From NCBI GenBank assembly GCA_019416935.1, contig DXWI01000015.1, positions 1 through 57,017 of the forward strand: a stretch of DNA of 57,017 nucleotides, given 5' to 3'. Both the position numbers and the translations under genes were made by a program. Source of the DNA: Clostridiales bacterium. GTDB taxonomy: Bacteria > Bacillota > Clostridia > Christensenellales > CAG-138. Under the pieces are notes generated by a model. It was not told where the DNA came from and did not search any database. It saw only the letters and a list, made by a program, of their open reading frames with translations. Shown in pieces: positions 43,701 through 51,532 of the stretch (positions are counted from its first letter, which is position 1; each line of letters opens with the position of its first letter).

Positions 43701-45655
43701 GCAACCATCTCAAGCAGCAGACAAGCCCCTACCTGCTGCAGCATGCGGAAAACCCGGTCGACTGGTATCCATGGTGCCGCGAGGCGTTTGACAAGGCCAG
43801 GCGGGAGGACAAGCCCGTGTTTTTGAGCATCGGCTACAGCACCTGCCACTGGTGTCACGTCATGGCGCACGAGAGCTTTGAGGACCCCGAAATTGCGGAG
43901 ATTCTGAATGCGCATTTCGTCTCCGTCAAGGTGGACCGGGAGGAGCGGCCCGATATTGACAGCGTGTATATGGCCGTTTGTCAGGCGTTCACCGGCAGCG
44001 GCGGGTGGCCGACCACGATCTTCATGACCGCCGATCAAAAGCCGTTCTTCGCCGGAACCTACTTTCCAAAAGCCGCGCGGTACGGTTCCATCGGGCTTAG
44101 AGAGCTACTGCTGCACATCCATCAGGCGTGGGGGAACGACCGGGACGCCCTGCTGCAATCGGCAAGCGGCGTTTCGGCCGCACTGGAGGGCGCATCGGCG
44201 ACCCCGATTCCGGCGGACGCGCGCCTTCTTGACCGGGCGGCGGACTTCTTCCGCCAAAGCTACGACGGCCGGTATGGCGGCTTTGGCCGCGCGCCGAAGT
44301 TTCCCACGCCCCATAACCTGCTGTTTTTGATGCAGCGCTATCAAAAGCACGGCGACCGCGAGGCGCTCGACATGGCGGAGACCACGCTGTTGCAGATGTA
44401 TCGCGGCGGTCTGTTCGACCATATCGGATACGGCTTTTGCCGCTACTCCACGGACCGCCGCTTTCTCGTTCCGCACTTTGAAAAAATGCTGTATGACAAC
44501 GCGCTGTTGGTGATCGCGCTCTGCCGCGCCTATGAGATCACGCAAAAGCCCGTCTACCGGGATATCGCCCAAAAGACTGCGTTCTATGTTATGGAAGAAA
44601 TGACGTCGCCCGACGGGGGGTTCTACAGCGCGCAGGATGCGGACAGCGATGGCGAGGAGGGCGGGTTCTACCTGCTGCGGCCGCAGGAGATTCTGCATGT
44701 CTTGGGCGAGACGGACGGCGCGGCGTTCAACCGGCATTACGGCATCACGCCCGAGGGCAACTTTGAGGGGCGGAACATTCCCAACCTGCTGCATGCCGAG
44801 TCTCTGGAAACGCCCATGGACGCGCTGCTTCCGGCCGTGCGCCGCTATCGTTTGGCGCGCAGCCGCCTGCATACCGACGATAAAATCCTTGCGTTCTGGA
44901 ACGCACTGATGATCGCGGCGCTGGCCATGCTCTATCGCATCAGCCGCTGCGCAGACTACCTCGGCGTGGCACAGGCGGCGCAGCAGTTCATCGAAGCGCG
45001 ACTGTGCCGGGATGATACGCTCTTTGTGAGCGAGCGGAACGGCCGGCGCGGGGAGCGCGGATTTCTCGATGATTACGCGGGCTACGCCTATGCTTTGCTG
45101 GCACTCCGCGACGCGACGCTGGATCCTTCCTATCTTGACCGCGCGGAGCGCATGGTGAACAGGGCCATCGATGATTTTTACGATGACGTGCACGGCGGCT
45201 TTTTCCTCTACGGAAGGGAGCACGAATCGCTGATCCTTCGCCCGAAGGAGACGTATGACGGCGCCATCCCCAGCGGAAACGCGCTGATGGCGGCCGTGCT
45301 GGTGCGCCTGCAGGCCCTCCGCCCCGCCGCGCGCACACAAGCCGTTCTGGAAGCGCAGCTTCGCTTTCTCTCGGGTGAAGCGGCTGCCTATCCCGCAGGA
45401 CACGCCATGTTTTTAACCGCGCTGTCCGATCATCTGGAGCCGCCGCCGCTGGTCACGGCCGTACCGAAAACCGCCGCCGACCTGCGTGAACTGCCCTTCC
45501 TCGTGCCGTCCGACTGGGTGATACAACCGCTGGACGGCCCCACGGCGGCATACCCGCTGAAAAACGATGAAGCGGCCTTCTACGTCTGCAAAGGCTGCCG
45601 TTGTCTCCCGCCGGTTACCGCCGCAGCGCTCCCCGACCTGCTGCGGGAGGGCTGA
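43697..45655 (+). CDS. Thioredoxin-domain protein, DUF255 (YyaL-like)
   Basis: A 652-residue cytoplasmic protein. The N-terminal DUF255 thioredoxin-like domain starts NHLKQQTSPYLLQHAENPVDWYPW and has the redox motif STCHWCHVM near residue 50, then KVDREERPDIDSVYM. A long six-hairpin glycosidase-like region follows (FGRAPKFPTPHNLLFL, HFEKMLYDNALL, YSAQDADSDGEEGGFY). The C-terminal YVCKGCRCLPPVT is conserved in the family. Biochemical role unknown. Its 3' end abuts a truncated gene on the other strand. Confidence 0.9.
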   Translation: MSNHLKQQTSPYLLQHAENPVDWYPWCREAFDKARREDKPVFLSIGYSTCHWCHVMAHESFEDPEIAEILNAHFVSVKVDREERPDIDSVYMAVCQAFTGSGGWPTTIFMTADQKPFFAGTYFPKAARYGSIGLRELLLHIHQAWGNDRDALLQSASGVSAALEGASATPIPADARLLDRAADFFRQSYDGRYGGFGRAPKFPTPHNLLFLMQRYQKHGDREALDMAETTLLQMYRGGLFDHIGYGFCRYSTDRRFLVPHFEKMLYDNALLVIALCRAYEITQKPVYRDIAQKTAFYVMEEMTSPDGGFYSAQDADSDGEEGGFYLLRPQEILHVLGETDGAAFNRHYGITPEGNFEGRNIPNLLHAESLETPMDALLPAVRRYRLARSRLHTDDKILAFWNALMIAALAMLYRISRCADYLGVAQAAQQFIEARLCRDDTLFVSERNGRRGERGFLDDYAGYAYALLALRDATLDPSYLDRAERMVNRAIDDFYDDVHGGFFLYGREHESLILRPKETYDGAIPSGNALMAAVLVRLQALRPAARTQAVLEAQLRFLSGEAAAYPAGHAMFLTALSDHLEPPPLVTAVPKTAADLRELPFLVPSDWVIQPLDGPTAAYPLKNDEAAFYVCKGCRCLPPVTAAALPDLLREG

Positions 45656-45659
45656 ACCG

Positions 45660-46186
45660 CCGTCCCCCAAGCATGCCCGTGCGAGTTGCCGAATATCGTC
45701 AAGCTGCTTTTCCTGTTGGCTGACGGTCTTATACTGCGTTGGCGCATAGTACGAGGCAGCATTTCCTTCCCGAAGTGCTTTCGTGCTTTCCTCGTCTACA
45801 ATGACAGCAGTTCCGGCATAGGCGCTCTCCATGGTCTTCACAAACTGATGTGCGGCCTCGAGGTCCTTTTGCTGCGCATCCATGCTAAGCACGCCCTGCT
45901 GCTTGATGCTTTCAACGCTGTCCTCAACAAGCGTCCGATAAACTGGCTGCTCCTCCTGCGTCACGCCGCCCTTCTTGGAACCCGCCTTTTCCATAGGTGG
46001 CATTAGATCTTCCGCCATGCTTTCGATCATTGGCTGCGGGATCAGCACCTCTCCGTTCTCACGGACAAAGGCAGGTCTATTCGTTTGTTCCGTGCCGAGA
46101 ATGAGTTTGGATGCCGCCCCTCCCGTCTCCGGCAAGGGCACCTGTTTCAACTGCGGCAGAGCCGCTAGCGCTTTGTTGGATACCAT
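45660..46186 (-). pseudogene. Truncated divergent gene beside cassette 2
   Basis: The minus-strand frame starting ATGGTATCC (46186) encodes about 175 plausible residues: MVSNKALAALPQLKQVPLPETGG, then VRENGEVLIPQPMIESMAEDL, a Glu/Lys/Gln-rich helical part (EEQPVYRTLVEDSVESIKQQG, QQKDLEAAHQFVKTMESAYAG) and EKQLDDIRQLARACLGDGG. After about 45660 the frame runs antisense into the YyaL-like gene, so the real 3' end seems lost. No family recognised. The 5' end recurs, degenerate, at 35655-35726. Confidence 0.55.
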
Positions 46187-46196
46187 CCGAATATAC

Positions 46197-46225
46197 TTGC
46201 AATCGTGGCCGGCGATTGCTAGAAT
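46197..46225 (+). promoter_or_regulatory. Promoter of cassette gene 2
   Basis: TTGCAA (46197-46202), 17-base spacer, TAGAAT (46220-46225), as at 35734-35762. Confidence 0.7.
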
Positions 46226-46244
46226 AGAAAAGAAATGAACGTGC

Positions 46245-46760
46245 ATGAATGATTCGAAGGAACAACTCTTTGATAAAGAATTTCTGGGGAAAAGAACGGT
46301 CATGACATGCTGTCCGGAATGCGGCCACATCAGTTCGAGCGACTACGGGTACCCCTGCTATTGCGGTTGTGAGCGCGTCATCTTCACCCCGATGAAGCGC
46401 TCGGTCTACGATGGGCTGCGGCCTGCCGCAAAAGAGGCCTGGCGTGCAAATACCTGGATCAAGTATTGTGAAAAGGTTCTTTCCTTTGACCAGCGCGCCT
46501 ATGATGCCTGGCTCCGCAAAAATGGCGGCAGACTCCGCGCCGCCTATCGCGAAATTGTCAACGAATCTCCCGATTGCGTCAGCGGCGTTACCGTCTGGCC
46601 CGGCGCAAAGCGCGCCCAACAGCCGGCACAGCAGGTTGTCCGTCAGGCTTCCGCTCAGACTTATACCCCCCGCTACCCCACGCCGAATATTGTGGAAGAA
46701 CCGCATTATTTGGGTTGGGGTAACCGTACTACCTTCCGATGCTGCAACTATAAATGGTAG
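46245..46760 (+). CDS. Cys-rich protein, cassette copy 2
   Basis: A 171-residue protein sharing its last 25 residues (PNIVEEPHYLGW...FRCCNYKW) with the 35781-36191 product. The N-terminal metal site is TCCPECGHISSSDYGYPCYCGCE; the middle is helical and charged (WIKYCEKVLSFDQRAYDAWLRK). A 9-base deletion plus one substitution turned the CPTCGSP of copy 1 into YPTP, removing one cysteine pair of the C-terminal ribbon. Ribosome site weak (AGAAAAGAAA). Function unknown. Confidence 0.65.
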   Translation: MNDSKEQLFDKEFLGKRTVMTCCPECGHISSSDYGYPCYCGCERVIFTPMKRSVYDGLRPAAKEAWRANTWIKYCEKVLSFDQRAYDAWLRKNGGRLRAAYREIVNESPDCVSGVTVWPGAKRAQQPAQQVVRQASAQTYTPRYPTPNIVEEPHYLGWGNRTTFRCCNYKW

Positions 46761-46885
46761 TCCCTTGTCACGCATGGCCATCCGTGACCGATGTGCAATT
46801 ATTTACAGGCGAACGCAAAAATGCGTTCGCTTTCTGCATTTCTGCGTTCCCCTGTTCGGTTGGCGCACCCCATCGCGACCCGCAG
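46662..46885 (+). repeat. Conserved 3' module of the cassette, copy 2
   Basis: Nearly identical to 36084-36316, including the tail hairpin CGAACGCA/TGCGTTCG (46810-46829). Similarity ends after CGACCCGCAG. Confidence 0.8.
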
Positions 46886-47166
46886 GCCGCGCCGGCATTA
46901 TGCTCTCTGAACGTTCTGCACGGCGCCCGCCGTGCAGCTTCGCTGCGGATTGGCGCGCACACCCGTGCCCTCGCTTTTCCCGTGTGAGAATTGCCCAAAC
47001 TCACAGCCGCTTGTGCGGCCAGTTTCGCCGGTTTTTCCAATGATCCCTTGCGCGCCGTCATGCCGCGCGCTCGTTCCGCGTCGCCGCCGGATCATACGCG
47101 GGCATATCCTGAAAACCCGCTTCGGGTCTACCCGCGCCTTTTGTACCACTTGCCATAATAAAGGCC
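46886..47166. other. Gap without a supported gene
   Basis: About 280 bases. One perfect 8-bp hairpin, TGCACGGC/GCCGTGCA (46917-46936). Short frames here are Arg/Pro/Cys-rich with no ribosome site. I see no promoter. Confidence 0.5.
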
Positions 47167-47202
47167 CCGAGCCCCGCGGCGCCGATGCGCCGCGGGGCTC
47201 GG
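47167..47202 (-). terminator. Strong 16-bp hairpin terminator
   Basis: CCGAGCCCCGCGGCGC (47167-47182), loop CGAT, GCGCCGCGGGGCTCGG (47187-47202). On the minus strand it lies 16 bases past the methyltransferase stop and is followed by GGCCTTTATTATGG. Confidence 0.8.
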
Positions 47203-47217
47203 ATTGTATTTGGCGGA

Positions 47218-47934
47218 TTAGTCGCGCCGGAATGCAATGGAGATGAAGTTCAGATACTTGCCCGCGCCCGCCTCCATCGCGCGGCGGTCGCCGACGGCAT
47301 ATTCGTTGTCGCAGGCGAGCCAGTCGTTCCAAACCTCCGCGTTGCTCTCCATTTCCCGAACGGAGAGATCGCGGATGCCCGGCGTGCTGCCGACCACGGC
47401 GCGCCACCATGCCTCATCGTGCATATACGCCATCTGCTCCGGCGTCCACGAGAGCAGCAGCTCCGGCGGCAGATTGTCATGGCAATCGCGCCGCATGCCC
47501 GGAACGACGGCACAAAACACCCCGCCATGCTTGAGGAACGGCAGCAGCTTTTCGCCCAGATAGTCCGGATCGCGCCCGAAGTAATGGTACGAATCGACGG
47601 ACACGATCGCATCAAACATCTCCCGTGCAAACGGCAGTTCGTTGGCCTCGGCGCGGAGGGGCAGGACGTCCGCATCGGACAAGCCTTCGGCCTGAAAAAA
47701 GCGCCGGTTCAGCGTCGGGTCGATCCAGAGATCGGCCGCGATGACGCGGAGGCGGTACTCTTTCGCAAGAAACAGGGAGGTTACGCCCTGTCCGCACCCC
47801 AGGTCCATCACCAGCGAGCCGGGCGCAATCGGGCAATCGCGCAGCAGCTCCTCCGTCAGCTTGACGGGGTTCGGCCCCATTATCCGGTCGAGACAGCGCT
47901 TGGTCATATATGGTTCACTCTTTTGATATTTCAT
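47218..47934 (-). CDS. Class I SAM-dependent methyltransferase
   Basis: A 238-residue methyltransferase: motif I LVMDLGCGQGVTSLFLAKEY near residue 45, acidic VIAADLW, and motif IV FDAIVSVDSYHYFGRDPDYL. The family is common in Firmicutes and its substrate is unknown. AAAGGA precedes the ATG. A promoter 240 bases upstream is separated from the gene by a leader frame and a terminator hairpin, which suggests regulated read-through. Confidence 0.87.
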   Translation of the reverse strand: MKYQKSEPYMTKRCLDRIMGPNPVKLTEELLRDCPIAPGSLVMDLGCGQGVTSLFLAKEYRLRVIAADLWIDPTLNRRFFQAEGLSDADVLPLRAEANELPFAREMFDAIVSVDSYHYFGRDPDYLGEKLLPFLKHGGVFCAVVPGMRRDCHDNLPPELLLSWTPEQMAYMHDEAWWRAVVGSTPGIRDLSVREMESNAEVWNDWLACDNEYAVGDRRAMEAGAGKYLNFISIAFRRD

Positions 47935-48115
47935 AACGGATATCCTTTCTGTTCTGTCGGTTGTTCATTCTTTTATACGGATACAAACGCAGTCCACAGA
48001 AAAACTGCACGGCCAAACAGCCGTGCAGTCGAACACGATGCCGGGCCGTTTGGATGATGATTCGTACAGAAAGCCAAGCGATCGGGATTTCCCCCCACCG
48101 CACGGTTGTCTCCAT
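47915..48115 (-). CDS. Possible 66-residue leader ORF of the methyltransferase gene
   Basis: A frame starting METTVRWGEIPIAWLSVRI with AAGGA ten bases upstream; it crosses the terminator hairpin at 47999-48029 and overlaps the methyltransferase start by 20 bases. No family recognised. Translation could disrupt the hairpin. Confidence 0.35.
   Translation of the reverse strand: METTVRWGEIPIAWLSVRIIIQTARHRVRLHGCLAVQFFCGLRLYPYKRMNNRQNRKDIRYEISKE
47999..48029 (-). terminator. Candidate attenuator hairpin in the methyltransferase leader
   Basis: ACTGCACGGC/GCCGTGCAGT, perfect 10-bp stem with a 6-base loop, followed on the minus strand by TTTTTCTG. It lies between the promoter and the gene. Confidence 0.7.
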
Positions 48116-48174
48116 GATACTGCGTTCCTTACAGAACAGTCTCCAAACAGCCACCTCTAGATTTGAATGATTAT

Positions 48175-48203
48175 AGCATAGTCCTGTTTTTTGCGTCTGT
48201 CAA
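48175..48203 (-). promoter_or_regulatory. Promoter of the methyltransferase gene
   Basis: Minus strand TTGACA (48198-48203), 17-base spacer, TATGCT (48175-48180); an overlapping TATAAT (48170-48175) is too far from the -35. Confidence 0.65.
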
Positions 48204-48233
48204 GACGTCCGTGTACCGCGTCAAAGCACGGGA

Positions 48234-48890
48234 TCAAAAATCAATGAATTTGCGAATATCGCGGTTATCGCCGAGGATCAGGATGCGCTCATTGCCCTGA
48301 AACACATATTCCGGCCGCGGCATGGGCTCCAGCGCCTCGCCGCGCTTGATGGACAGGATGCTGATGCGGTGCTTCTGCCGCACGCCCAGCTCGATGATCG
48401 ACCGGCCGACCCACGACTCCGGTACCGCCGTCTCATAGATCGAATAATCGTCATTCAGTCGAATATAGTCGAACACGTTTTCGGAGCTGTAGCGCACCGC
48501 AGCGCGGATGGCCATCTCCTTTTCGGGATAGACCACCTCGTCGGCGCCGTTTCGGAGCAGGAACTTTGCGTGCACCTCGCGGCTGGCGCGGGAGACGACA
48601 TACTTTGCGCCGCATTCCTTGAGCAGCGCGGTGGTCTCCAGCGAGCTTTGAAAATCGTCTCCGATGGTGACGACGCAGACATCAAAATCCCGCACGCCGA
48701 GCGAACCGATGAACGCCTCGCTACAGGTATCGCCGATCTGGGCGTTGGTCACATACGGTAGCACATCGTTCACGCGCTCCTCGCTCTGATCGACCGCCCA
48801 GACCTCATGGCCCAGCTCCTGCAGCTTCATGGCCATGTGGCGTCCGAACCGACCGATGCCGACCAGCAGGATGGATTTCTTTTTTGCCAT
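48234..48890 (-). CDS. ktrA: K+ uptake regulatory subunit KtrA (RCK)
   Basis: A 218-residue cytoplasmic RCK protein that gates the KtrB channel in response to nucleotide. RCK_N Rossmann motif LLVGIGRFGRHMAMKL (GxGxxG), NAQIGDTCSEAF and an RCK_C domain (ISILSIKRGEALEPMPRPEYVFQGNERILILG). AAAGGG precedes the ATG. It begins 15 bases after ktrB on the same transcript. Confidence 0.92.
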   Translation of the reverse strand: MAKKKSILLVGIGRFGRHMAMKLQELGHEVWAVDQSEERVNDVLPYVTNAQIGDTCSEAFIGSLGVRDFDVCVVTIGDDFQSSLETTALLKECGAKYVVSRASREVHAKFLLRNGADEVVYPEKEMAIRAAVRYSSENVFDYIRLNDDYSIYETAVPESWVGRSIIELGVRQKHRISILSIKRGEALEPMPRPEYVFQGNERILILGDNRDIRKFIDF

Positions 48891-48905
48891 TCGTTTTACC
48901 CTTTC

Positions 48906-50255
48906 TCAGCCAATGGTGATCTTTTCCTGCGGCATCTGCGAGGGAACCGGCGCATAGCCGCCCGCAACCGCATAGAGCAGCGTCAGGCCGCCCACGCGGC
49001 CAAAGTACATCAGCAAAATCAGCGCAAATTGGGAAACGCGGCTCAGACCCGCCGTAATGCCCATGGAAAGACCGACCGTACCGACGGCGGACGCCGTTTC
49101 AAACAGCGCATCCCGCGCCGCAACGCCATCCACGCAGCACAGCAGCAGCCCGGCGCCGAAGAACAGCAGCAGGTACAGGCTGCCGATCGCGGCGGCATTG
49201 CGCAGCGCATCCGATTGCAGCCGCCTGCCAAAGCACTGCACGCTCTCCCTGCGGCGAAACGCCGCCCGCACGGACAGCAGGAACACCGAAAGCGTTGTGG
49301 TCTTCATGCCGCCGGCCGTCGAGCCGGGCGACCCGCCGATGAGCATGAGCGGAATCATGACCAGCACCGCCGCGCCGGAAAGCTGCGTCAAATCGACCGT
49401 ATTAAACCCGGCCGTTCGGGTGGTGACCGACTGAAACGCGGCCGAGAGCGCGCGCTCGCCGCCCGACAGGCCCGCCCATTCGGGGCCCGAAAACACATGC
49501 AGCCCGAAGAACAGCGCCGGCAGCGCAATGAGCAGCGCCGTCGTCACCAGAACGATCTTTGTTTGCAGCCGATACGCACGCAGGCGCAGGCGGTTGGTAT
49601 ACACATCGTGCCAGACAAAAAAGCCGATGCCGCCAATGATGATGAGCAGCATGATCGTGATGTTGACCACCGGATCGCCCACAAATCCCGTTAAGGAAAC
49701 GAACGGCGCTTCGGCCGAGCCCATCAGATCAAACCCGGCGTTGCAGAACGCGGAAACGGAATGGAACACCGCATACCAGATTCCCTTGAAAAAGCCGAGT
49801 TCCGGCATCGCGCAAAACCGCGTGGCCAGCACTGCGGCGCCCAGCAGTTCGAACAGCAGCGTTGCGCGCAGGATAAAGCCCGTCATGCGCACGATGCCGC
49901 CGATCTGCGGCGCCGAAATCGACTCCTGCATCAGATACCGCTGCCCGATGCCGATGCGCTTGCCCGTAAACAGGGAGACGGCGATGGCCATCGTCACCAC
50001 GCCCATGCCGCCGATCTGGATCAGCACCAGAATCACGGTCTGGCCGAACAGCGACCAGTGGGTCGCCGTATCGAATACCACCAGCCCGGTCACACAGGTC
50101 GCAGAGGTTGCAGTGAACAGCGCGTCAAAGAACGGCGTCGCCTCCCGGGTGCTGCTGGCGACGGGCAGCATGAGCAGAAACGTCCCAAACAGGATGAGTG
50201 CGAGAAAGCCCAGAATGACGATCTGCGCAGGTGAAAAATGCTTGTGCTGCGCCAT
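48906..50255 (-). CDS. ktrB: K+ transporter membrane subunit KtrB/TrkH family
   Basis: A 449-residue membrane protein with four repeated membrane-pore-membrane units. Selectivity-filter-like glycines appear in ATCVTGLVVFD, SVSAFCNAGFDLMG, RTAGFNTVD and ETASAVGTVGLSMG, and IGGSPGSTAGGMKTTTLSVF is the typical gate/linker segment. GGGGGTG precedes the ATG. Cotranscribed with ktrA from a perfect consensus promoter. Confidence 0.92.
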   Translation of the reverse strand: MAQHKHFSPAQIVILGFLALILFGTFLLMLPVASSTREATPFFDALFTATSATCVTGLVVFDTATHWSLFGQTVILVLIQIGGMGVVTMAIAVSLFTGKRIGIGQRYLMQESISAPQIGGIVRMTGFILRATLLFELLGAAVLATRFCAMPELGFFKGIWYAVFHSVSAFCNAGFDLMGSAEAPFVSLTGFVGDPVVNITIMLLIIIGGIGFFVWHDVYTNRLRLRAYRLQTKIVLVTTALLIALPALFFGLHVFSGPEWAGLSGGERALSAAFQSVTTRTAGFNTVDLTQLSGAAVLVMIPLMLIGGSPGSTAGGMKTTTLSVFLLSVRAAFRRRESVQCFGRRLQSDALRNAAAIGSLYLLLFFGAGLLLCCVDGVAARDALFETASAVGTVGLSMGITAGLSRVSQFALILLMYFGRVGGLTLLYAVAGGYAPVPSQMPQEKITIG

Positions 50256-50305
50256 GAACCCGCACCCCCTTTTGTATAGAACGTTTTCCGTAACCCGTTC
50301 TGCTT

Positions 50306-50334
50306 ATTATATCGGCCCCCTTCCCCCATGTCAA
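50306..50334 (-). promoter_or_regulatory. Consensus promoter of ktrBA
   Basis: Minus strand TTGACA (50329-50334), 17-base spacer, TATAAT (50306-50311). Confidence 0.88.
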
Positions 50335-50353
50335 ACGGGACGCCATATTTCCA

Positions 50354-50382
50354 TTGTAAGACGGCGCATGGCGTGGTATGCT
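50354..50382 (+). promoter_or_regulatory. Promoter of the asparaginase gene
   Basis: TTGTAA (50354-50359), 17-base spacer, TATGCT (50377-50382), 31 bases before the ATG. Confidence 0.6.
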
Positions 50383-50412
50383 AAGGGCAACACGCAACCA
50401 ACGGAGGACGGC

Positions 50413-51435
50413 ATGAAAAAACGCATCTGCATGATCGCGACCGGCGGCACCATCGCCTCGCAGGCAAGCGGCGCGGGGCTCTCCCCCAGCCTTCGCCCCG
50501 AGGATATTCTGCGCTTTCTACCGGCGCTTTCGGACGTATGCGATATTGAAACGCTCGAGGTCTGCCGGATCGACAGCACGAACATGACGCCCGCGCATTG
50601 GCTGATGATCGCGCGCGCCCTGCGCAGCCGCTACGCCGATTGCGATGGATTCGTCATCCTGCACGGCACGGACACAATGGCCTATACCGCGGCGGCGCTC
50701 TCCTATCTGGTACAGCAATCGCCCAAGCCCGTCGTGCTCACCGGCGCGCAGAAGCCGATCGACCGCGAAATCACCGACTCTAAGACAAACCTGCTCGGCG
50801 CGTTTCTCTACGCCTGCTCGCCGGATGCTACGGGCGTGCAGATCGTGTTTGACGGCAAGGTCATCCTCGGCACGCGCGCCCGCAAGGTGCGCACCAAGAG
50901 TTTCCATGCGTTCACGAGCATCAACTATCCGGAGCTTGCCACGCTGTGCGACGGCGAGCTGCTGCAATACATCCGCGAGCCAAAGGCGAGCGCGCCCATC
51001 TTTTATGATGCGCTTTGCGGCCGCGTATCGCTCATCAAGCTCATTCCCGGCGCGGACGCCGCGCAGCTCGATTTCCTGTTATCCAAAAGCGACGCAGTAA
51101 TCATAGAGAGCTACGGCGTGGGCGGCGTTCCGACTGCGGGCGGTTACCTGGAAAGCATCGCCGATGCGGCCGAGTGCGGCAAGACGATCGTCATGACCAC
51201 GCAGGTGCAGAGCGAGGGCAGCGATCTGGGCGTCTATCAGGTGGGCTATCATCTCAAGGGCGCTGCCGGCGTGCTCGAAGCCTACGACATGACGACCGAG
51301 GCGGTCGTCACCAAGCTGATGTGGATTCTCGGTCAGACGCATGTGCGAAGCGAGATCGAGCGGCTGTTCTATACGCCGGTCGCGCACGACATCCTGTATA
51401 CCGGCAAGCGCACAGCGCCCGTCCCCGGGGTGTAA
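50413..51435 (+). CDS. L-asparaginase (type I)
   Basis: Hydrolyses asparagine to aspartate and ammonia. The 340-residue protein has both catalytic threonine signatures: IATGGTIAS at the N-terminus and VILHGTDTMAYTAAALS, plus VVLTGAQKPI and SFHAFTSINYPELA. There is no signal peptide, so it is cytoplasmic. GGAGG precedes the ATG at 50413. Aspartate made here could feed PurA. Confidence 0.92.
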   Translation: MKKRICMIATGGTIASQASGAGLSPSLRPEDILRFLPALSDVCDIETLEVCRIDSTNMTPAHWLMIARALRSRYADCDGFVILHGTDTMAYTAAALSYLVQQSPKPVVLTGAQKPIDREITDSKTNLLGAFLYACSPDATGVQIVFDGKVILGTRARKVRTKSFHAFTSINYPELATLCDGELLQYIREPKASAPIFYDALCGRVSLIKLIPGADAAQLDFLLSKSDAVIIESYGVGGVPTAGGYLESIADAAECGKTIVMTTQVQSEGSDLGVYQVGYHLKGAAGVLEAYDMTTEAVVTKLMWILGQTHVRSEIERLFYTPVAHDILYTGKRTAPVPGV

Positions 51436-51486
51436 GCCGCGCGCTTATCCGCGCAGCCGCAGGATACCCCCTTCCCGTGCCTGAAC

Positions 51487-51510
51487 GGGCGGCGTTTTAT
51501 AACGCCGCCC
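51487..51510. terminator. Terminator between asparaginase and gpsA
   Basis: GGGCGGCGTT (51487-51496), loop TTAT, AACGCCGCCC (51501-51510); followed on the plus strand by GCTTTCGTTT. Confidence 0.75.
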
Positions 51511-51532
51511 GCTTTCGTTTATGCCCGTAACT

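Noticed and set aside
46118..46186. LPXTG-like sorting motif (PLPETGG) in the divergent gene
   Set aside because: It lies near the N-terminus, with no following hydrophobic helix and basic tail, so it cannot be a sortase signal.
46932..47246. Short Cys-containing frame after cassette 2
   Set aside because: No ribosome site, composition like random G+C-rich DNA, and it runs through a strong terminator hairpin.
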